Source: Posidonia oceanica (taxonomy: Eukaryota; Streptophyta; Magnoliopsida; Alismatales; Posidoniaceae). Taken from it: DNA of 64,000 bases. Made by a program: the position numbers and the translations under genes. Below, in pieces: positions 57,234-64,000 of the stretch. Below the pieces are notes generated by a model. That model worked only from the letters and a program-made list of their open reading frames with translations, was not told the DNA's origin and did not search any database. The stretch is from the NCBI GenBank assembly GCA_037176725.1, contig JAZBRS010000020.1, forward strand, positions 90,218,001-90,282,000. The letters run 5' to 3'. Within the stretch, counting starts at the first letter, position 1. Each line of letters starts with the position of its first letter.

Positions 57234-60200
57234 TGTAGTAATCCCGATGTTCAGATCGTCCATGCACACTGCCAAAGCTCGCGTGCATCGATCAGAATCA
57301 GGTTCACTATTAGCGATTGTGTCCGAGAAGGAAGACTTAACTCGAAAACACTTAAAAAAGGGAAAAAAGGAAAGAAAAGAAGAAGATAAGACAAATTAGA
57401 GTCGCCACTGTGTCTATTAAGTCGGGAGACAAGGAAAACCGAGGAAATATGTGAATAATCACGCAAAACCAAGCAAAAGATGCAATGCAATGCAATGCAA
57501 TGCAAAAGAAATGAGATGCAAATGAATGCAAATGATGTGACTCATGCCTAGGATAAGGGCAATATGGTCATTGCAGGCCATGAGAAAGGGCAAGGACTCC
57601 TGTTACGTGTGGGGAAGGTGTTAGGCACCCCCGACACGCCCGAGAATCGATCTTTCTAGGCTTACGCTCGCATACGCAGGGAAATGCAGACTTTGAATGC
57701 CTAAGTGACATGAATGCCTAATTAGATGCTCATAGGTGTGCTCTAAGTGATGGAAATGCGGTGCAAGGAATTAAACGTGCTATCTAAGTGCTCAGCAACG
57801 CTGTCTGTGTTCCGAACCGGGCGAACCCTGGTTCGTGAGAACTCCAGGCAGTAAGCATCACTGCCCTAAATGCAAATGCAGGTGATAAAACAAAACAACG
57901 GTAAAACCAGGCAATGCGGGCGACATGCAAGGGAAACCAACATCACACACGCAAAACAGTGCGAGAAACGAAAGTCGGCACGCAAAACGGTGCTAGAAAC
58001 AAAACGGACATGCAAAACAGTGCAAGAAACAAAGCAGGCATGCAAAACGGTCCAAGAAACAAAGTAGGCATGCAAAACGGTGCAAAAAATAGAGCGGGCA
58101 CGCAAAACAGTGCAAGAAACAAAGCAAGCACGCAAAACGGTGCAAGAAACAAAGTTGGCACGCAAAACGGTGCAAGAAACGAAGCAAGCACGAAAAATGG
58201 TGCAAGGAACAAAGCATGCATGCAAAACGGTGCAAGAAACGAAGCAAGCATGGAAAACGGTGCAAAAAACAAAACATGCATGCAAAACGGTGCAAAAAAC
58301 AAAGTAGGCACGTAAAACGGTGCAAGAAACAAAGCGGGCATGCAAAACGGTGTAAGAAACAAGCGAAACAAAACATCGAAAAGCTATGTAATGCAGATGT
58401 AAAAACATGCAAAGGGGAAGAGCAAGGGAAGTAAGGAGAGGCAAATGGTGTAAGTGTGAGAACAAACACTGCTTATGGACCACACAATGCAGGTGTGAAG
58501 ACCTATAAAGGGGAAAGAAGGCAAGTGGAGGGATCACCACTATTCTATGACTGTTTCCCACCAAAGTGTCCCACGATGTGTCTCGCATGCTGCCAAAAGC
58601 TCGCGGTGCAATCGGATCGTGGGAAAGGGGGAAGAAGGCCGCAATTAGTAGTGAATCCAGGGGAAACTCAACCCAAAAACACTAAGAGTACACGAAAAGA
58701 GAGAGAGGAGTAGATACGCAAGAATCGGAAGTCCTAATCTACATGCTCGGAAAGCGCAATGTAAAAACAATGCATGCAATGCAAATGATGTGCATTGAAG
58801 ATGCTGTGCAGGAGTTCAGAAGGACTTACCTTGGGGATCTGAAGCCTGATCAGAGGAGAACTTGATCAACATTGAAGTCCGCTCCACCGGGGTGATCCAG
58901 GTAGCTTGGTTGTGAAGATCCAGTGGTCTGATTGGAAGATATCCAGGCTTCAAGGCAGAAGGCACAAGGGCCAGGGGAAGAGAAGGGATCTAAGTGTAAA
59001 AGGGGTCCTAGGGGTGTGCAGAACAGGTCCTCCCACATACATGGGAGCTAAGAGTGCTTAAAAGTGTGGAAAAAAGCTAAGTGCAGTGATGCATGGGTGC
59101 AATGCATGCAAGAATGCAAAAAAGGACCTAAGTGTGATGTTTTAGAAAAGTTAAGGACCTATATGCATTGTTTTTGAAAAGTTAGGGGCCTATATGCAAT
59201 GATTTTGAAAAATTAGGGGCTTATATGCAATGATTTTGAAAAATTAGGGGCTTATGTGCAATGTTTTTGAAATATTGAGGGTCTGGATGCAATTACTATA
59301 AAATGCAAGGTCTGAAACGCAATTTAATATGGTAGAGATGCAATTAAATGATTTTTCTAAACATGCAGAGGACTAAAGTGCAATTTAAAATCATGTAGAG
59401 GCCAGAATGCAATTTTATAAGGAAAAAATGCAGTTAAATGATGCTGTGCATGCAAACAGTGGACTAAAATGCAATTTAAGATCATGCAGGGGCCAGAATG
59501 CAATTTAATATGGTAAAATATGCAATTAAATGATTTTCAACAACATGTAGAGGATCAAAATGCAATTTAAAATCATGCAGGGGCTAAAATGCAATTTTAT
59601 ATGGAAAAATATGCAGTTAAATGATTTTTGTAAACATGCAGAGGACTAAAATGCAATTTAAAATCATGCAGGGGCTAGAATACAATTTTATAAGGAAAAA
59701 ATGCAATTAAATGATGCTGTGCATGCATGCAGAGAACCAAAATGCAAAAATAAAATAAAGCAGGATAAAAGTGCAATGCAATATGGTAAAATAAGAAATT
59801 AAATGAATTTAACAACATATCAGAGGATTGATTTGCAAATAAAATAAACAGAAGGACTAAAAAGCAATGTAATAAAGTAAAAAGAGGCATTAACAACCAC
59901 AGGACTTAGATGCAAAATAAAATAGTTGCTGGATTAGAAAATAAGAAACAGAAAAGTTATTTGAACTAGAGTAGGATCAACATGCAAATAAAATAAATGA
60001 CTGGGCTTGAAATAAATAAAACTAAAAAAGCTGTAACTGCAGAGGACTAACAAGTAATAAAAATAATGAGCTGGGCTTAAACTAGAAGAAAACAGAAGTT
60101 TTTATACAACAGTAGGACTAACATGCAAATAAGCGAAACTACAGATTTTTTATGCAATTTCATATGATTTTTATTCAGAATTAAATGAATCTTAAACTAT

Positions 60201-62722
60201 GGTTGGACTGGAAAGTAAATAAACAAAACAGCAAGGCAGAAATGCAATTTCATGGAAAAATTGATAAGTTAACGAAAAATAAAACGCAAGCGAAATGAAA
60301 GGCATTAAAATAATCTAAACACTGTAGCAAAATGAAACAGAGGCCGGTGCCGGAGAAGGAGATGCGCTCGGACGGTGCCGACGGGCTGGGAAGTTGCGCC
60401 GGAGGTGCACGGAGGCCGGAGGCGTGTCGTCAGGCCATGACGGGCGCTGGAGCGGACCAGAGGAGGCGGTGGAGCTTTGTAGAAGCTCTGGAAGCAGACC
60501 GGAGGCTGGAAGCGTCGACGACGGAAACGGAGAGCAGGACGGTGTTGCTGGAACCTCCACAATGCTCGGAGGATCGACGGTGAGGGACGAGCGAGCCGGA
60601 GCGGCGATCTGCGCGTAGAAGCACACCGGAGAAGACAGGTCCTCGATGGCGACGACTTCGCGCGACAAGAGGCTTAACCCTAATCTAAGGGGCCGGGAAG
60701 CAGAAGAAGAAAACTAAGCTACGGGGGCGAAGAGATACCTATCTCGACGGCTGAGTTGTCCCCCCGACGTCAGTAGCTTTAGCAGAGGTCGGCGGTGGTG
60801 GTCCAGCTAGTACTAGCGTTCTGGGCAGTGCGCGAGGGTCAGGACCGACTCTTGGTGATGCTCCGATGCTTTCTGGATGCTCAGACGTGAGTTTGCAGGC
60901 CGGAGGAAGAAGATGCAATTTTTGGGTGCACAGAGACTTCCAGAGGTGGGGGGAGTGAAGTGTTGCTCCTCAGGCTGAGCGGAGGGCACCGGTGCACTTC
61001 TGGGTGTCTAGTGAAGGTGTGTGGAGGCTTGAATTAGGCAGTGGGAGGCTGTGTTGGAAGTTGGCTGATGAGGTGGATTTTGGACAGAAATGGAGGTAGC
61101 TGTTTGTGGTGGATGGTTCAGGCTGTGGTGAGTTGCTAGGCTGAAGCTTGGGAGGGTTGGAAAGGTGGAGTTCAGGTGAGTTGCTGGGAAGAATTTGGGA
61201 AAGTTTGGAGGTCTAGAGAGTTCGGAATTCTGGGGAAGGTGGAGGTGGGTTCTGGTGCTGGAATTTTAGGTGTTTTGGGTGGAGCTTGGGTCGAAGCTGG
61301 GCGTGGGAGGATGGAGGTGAATGCTGGGATTTTAGATGAAGTTTGGGGGTGGATTTGCTGGAGTTTGGGAGGCTGAGGAGGGGTCTGAAGGGAGAAGGAA
61401 GATGCTGAATTTTCAGAGGAGGAGGAAGGGAATTCTGCTGGCTCTCACGTTCTCTCTGGCTCTCTCTAGATTGGCAAAAGGTGGTGGAAGGAATGCTGAA
61501 GAGCTGGTTTTATTGAGAGGAGGAATGGGTGCTGGCACGAGCCGTGGATTTCAAATTCCACCAGCGTGGAGGCAACTGGAGCTAAGGGGAGACCGGCGAG
61601 GCGACAGGCATTAATGTCGTCGAAGAAGGGGATGGGAAAGCTGAGAGAAGGTGAGAGAGGAGAGGTGCTGTTGCCGGAGGTGATGGCGGGGGAGAATTTG
61701 GATTTTAAATCCGAGAGGGAATGCTGTTGCAGCTCGTGGGAGAGAAGAAGCAGAAGAAGAAGGAAGAAGAAGGAAAGGAGGGAAGGAGGAGGAAAGGCTG
61801 AAGCAGGTGGGCTGGGCTCGTGCGGGAAAAAGAAAGAAAAAGAAAAGAAAGAGAGGAGGGGAATGGCCAGTGGGCCGGACTGGACCAAAAAGGAAAAGAA
61901 AAATAAGAAAGAAAGGAAAGAGATAGGGAAGAAAGAAAAAAGGAAGAAAAGGAAGAAGAAGAAAAAATAAAATAAAAAGATTTGGAAATATTTTAGGGTG
62001 GTTGTTTTTAGGTCAGGATTTTTAATAAGATTTTTAATGGATTTTTTTTTAATTAGTTAATTAGGGTTGAGAGGGGTTTTAGCTTTGATTTTAGTTTTTA
62101 TGATTTTTCTTAAGTTTTCTTTAAATTGTTTTTTTTTAAGTTTGTTTTAAATGTTTGTTAAGTTTTTTAATTGTTTTTAAGTTAAGTTTTTCTTGTTAAG
62201 CTTTCCCTCTTTTTTTCTTTTTAATTAGGTCTTTTAAATTGTTTTAAGTTTTAATTGTTTCCTTAGATTTGTTAATTGTTTTTTTAATTACTTATCCTGG
62301 GGTTTTTAATTGTTTCTTTTTTCCTAGGATTTGCTTTTTGTTATTTTTAAAAGGGTTTTTGCTTTTTTGTTTGTTTTGATTATATTTTTTTTTGTTTGTT
62401 TTTAATAGCATTTTCCTCTTGTTTTTTATATTTTTTACATTGCTTTCCTAGTTTTTTTTTAGTTGCTTTTAGTTGGATTTTTCTTTTAATTGTTTGTTCA
62501 AGTTTTTTAATTATTTCTTTTTATGGTTTTGATTTGTTTCTCCTTATGTTTTCCTTTTTTAATTAGAGTTTTTTAAAGGTTTAGTGGAAGAAAGGAAAAG
62601 GAAAAGGAGAGGAAGAAGAAAAGAAAGAAATGGAGAAAGAAAGAAGAAAGAGAGGGAGGAAAGAAATTAAATGTTAGAAAATCAAGAGATGGGATAAAAA
62701 TAAAATAAAATACAGATAAAAT
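57234..62722 (-). mobile_element. TE-G 5' LTR, interrupted by TE-H
   Basis: The LTR matches 36069-41721 of the 3' LTR in order and then stops at 62722 within 'tacagataaaat', where TE-H begins; the remaining 539 bp should follow TE-H. The hairpin in the conserved block (57813-57835) is intact here: CGAACC-A-GGG-TTCG-CCC-GGTTCG on the sense strand. Divergence from the 3' LTR is patchy: none by eye over about 760 bp (58452-59205) and about 7 percent in the GC-rich part (60336-60640). Confidence 0.9.
57945..58370. repeat. 30-bp tandem array (TE-G 5' LTR)
   Basis: About 14 units with the core GCAAAACGGTGCAAGAAAC. The eight-unit duplication seen in the 3' LTR is absent, so the two LTRs differ in copy number. 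Confidence 0.88.
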
Positions 62723-64000
62723 TGTAGTAATCCCAATCAGAATCAGGCTTACTATTAGCGGCTAAGTCCGAGGAGAAGGGCTCAACTCGAAAACGCTTAA
62801 AATAGAGGAGAAAAGATAAGAAAAGGGGAAGATAAGACAATTCAGAGTCGCCATCGTGTCTATTATCGGGAGACAAGGAAAATCGGGGGAAATGCGTGAA
62901 TTAACACGCAAAACCAAGCAAGAAATGCAAAGCAAAGCAATGCAAAGGAAAACAAATGCAAATGAATGCAAATGATGTGACTCATGCCTAGGATAAGGGC
63001 AATATGGTCATTGCGGGCCAAAAGACTTGGCAAGGACTCCTGTTACGTGCGGGGAAGGTGTTAGGCACCCCCGACACGCCCGAGAATCGGTCTTTCTAGG
63101 CTTACGCTCGCGTACGCAGGGAAATGCAGGTTTGAATGCCTAAATGCCAATGAATGCTTGAATGAATGCTTAAAGGTGTGCTCTAAGTGGTGGGATGCAA
63201 TGCAGGAAAGTAAACGTGCAGTCTAAGTACTCAGCAACGCTGTCTGTGTCCCGAACCGGGTGAAACCTGGCTCGTGAGAACTCCAAGCAGTAAGCATCAC
63301 TGCCCTATATGCAAATGCAAGCGAAAAAGCAAAACGACGGTAAAACCAAGCAATGCTGGCGACATGCAAAGGAAAACGGCATAAGACACACAAAACAATG
63401 CGAGAAGTGGAAGCAGCACGCAAAACGGTGCAAGAAAACAAGATCGGCACGCAAAACAATGCGAGAAAGCAGAGTGGCACGCAAAACGGTGCGAGAAAGC
63501 AAAGCGACAAGCAAAACGGTGCCAAAGACAGAGCGGGCACGCGAAATGGTGCCAAAGACAGAGCGGGCACACAAAACGGTGTCAAAAGCAAAGCGGACAC
63601 GCAGAACGGTGCCAAAGACAGAGCGGGCATGCGAAACGGTGCCAAAGACAGAGCGGGCACGCGAAACGGTGCCAAAAGCAAAGCGGGCACGCAAAATGGT
63701 GCCAAAGACAGAGCGGGCACGCGAAATGGTACCAAAGATAGAGCGGGCACGCGAAACGGTGCCAAAGGCAGAGCAAGCACACGAAACGGTGCCAAAAGCA
63801 AAGCGGGCACGCAAAACGGGGCCAAAAGCAAAGCGGGCACGCGAAACGGTGCCAAAGACAGAGTGGGCACGCAAAACGGAGCCAAAAGCAAAGCCGGCAC
63901 GCAAAACGGGGCCAAAAGCAAAGCAGGCACGCAAAACGGTGCCAAGGAAGAGGCAGGCACACAAAACGGTGCCAAAAGCAAAGCGGGCACGCAAAACGGT
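62723..64000 (-). mobile_element. TE-H: 3' end of a family-I LTR inserted in TE-G
   Basis: TGTAGTAATCCCAATCAG at 62723 is the complement of a family-I LTR end. It is followed by the conserved block (to about 63305) with hairpin 63252-63274 (one G-U pair on the sense strand) and a 30-bp array that runs off the window. Compared with TE-G it lacks about 50 bp after the first 13 bases. The candidate duplicated target is aaaat (62718-62722). Being the last layer, it is the youngest insertion in this chain. Confidence 0.88.
63430..64000. repeat. 30-bp tandem array in TE-H LTR, continues beyond window
   Basis: About 18 units with the core GCAAAACGGTGCCAAAAGC or GCCAAAGACAGAGCGGGCAC. The unit differs from TE-G in having 'gccaaa' for 'gcaag'. 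ORFs of 126-255 codons through it are artefacts of a period divisible by three. Confidence 0.9.

Larger units (their letters stand above)
36069..62722 (-). mobile_element. TE-G: giant Tat/Ogre-type retrotransposon, nearly complete
   Basis: The two LTRs at 36069-42260 and 57234-62722 share order and most of their sequence; between them lie about 15 kb with PBS, gag, protease, RT, RNase H, archaeal-type RNase H, integrase, accessory ORF, hairpin array and polypurine tract, all on the minus strand. The 5' LTR lacks its outermost 539 bp here because TE-H is inserted at 62723; adding these gives about 27 kb. The size, long LTRs, tRNA-Arg-type primer site and extra RNase H match the Ogre/Tat group. 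It is inserted in the LTR of TE-F (candidate target ctaag, 36064-36068). No gene in it is intact. Confidence 0.92.

Noticed and set aside
1..64000. Host gene, tRNA or rRNA
   Set aside because: Scanning by eye gave no exon-like host protein, no tRNA cloverleaf and no rRNA core; the only tRNA-related sequences are primer-binding sites. A tRNA or protein search could still find small items.

Overview
This window looks like repeat-dense intergenic DNA from a plant nuclear genome, probably an angiosperm. It is a stack of nested LTR retrotransposons of the Ty3/gypsy superfamily. I found no host gene, tRNA, rRNA, CRISPR array or bacterial-type gene. The plant call rests on several observations. The pol order is protease, RT, RNase H, an extra archaeal-type RNase H, then integrase, which is the hallmark of the plant Tat/Ogre lineage. 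The LTRs are very long (up to about 6.2 kb), the primer-binding sites fit plant tRNA-Arg, and an accessory ORF resembles the plant transposon family DUF7745. Most stop codons are explained by C-to-T or G-to-A transitions, as expected for heavily methylated plant repeats.

Layout. TE-1 (minus) contributes an LTR at 1-903, inserted into TE-B. TE-B (plus) supplies a 3' internal region (904-3004) and a 3' LTR (3005-5580), and is itself inserted in the 3' LTR of TE-A. TE-A (minus) has LTR 5581-7407, hairpin-rich arrays (7760-10330), a broken accessory ORF (10860-12060) and a pol fragment (13523-15040). TE-C (plus) enters TE-A at 15041: LTR 15041-18141, PBS, broken gag to 21503. TE-D/TE-E (plus, a second LTR family) enters TE-C at 21504: LTR, deleted interior, shared LTR at 27502-28935, PBS and broken gag to 32019. 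TE-F (minus) enters at 32020 with an LTR piece. TE-G (minus, about 27 kb) enters TE-F at 36069: 3' LTR 36069-42260, interior 42261-57233, 5' LTR 57234-62722. TE-H (minus) enters the 5' LTR of TE-G at 62723. Right of 15041 every element is entered and none is left, so the matching right halves should lie downstream of the window.

TE-G is the most complete element. Read on the minus strand it has 5' LTR, tRNA-Arg-type PBS, gag with a zinc knuckle, protease with a G-patch-like tail, RT, RNase H, archaeal-type RNase H, integrase, a roughly 400-codon accessory ORF, a region of tandem hairpins, a polypurine tract and the 3' LTR. It is dead: at least twelve in-frame stops, several frameshifts, and the third catalytic residue of integrase changed from Glu to Val.

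The most unusual signals are RNA-like structures shared by otherwise diverged elements: (i) arrays of short hairpins with a CCG-containing loop between the accessory ORF and the polypurine tract, with compensatory and sense-strand G-U changes; (ii) a single longer hairpin beside these arrays; (iii) a GAACC/GGTTC hairpin in the conserved 3' part of all six family-I LTR ends in the window. I did not find a clearly new defence or metabolic system. All family names come from memory of motifs; no search was run.
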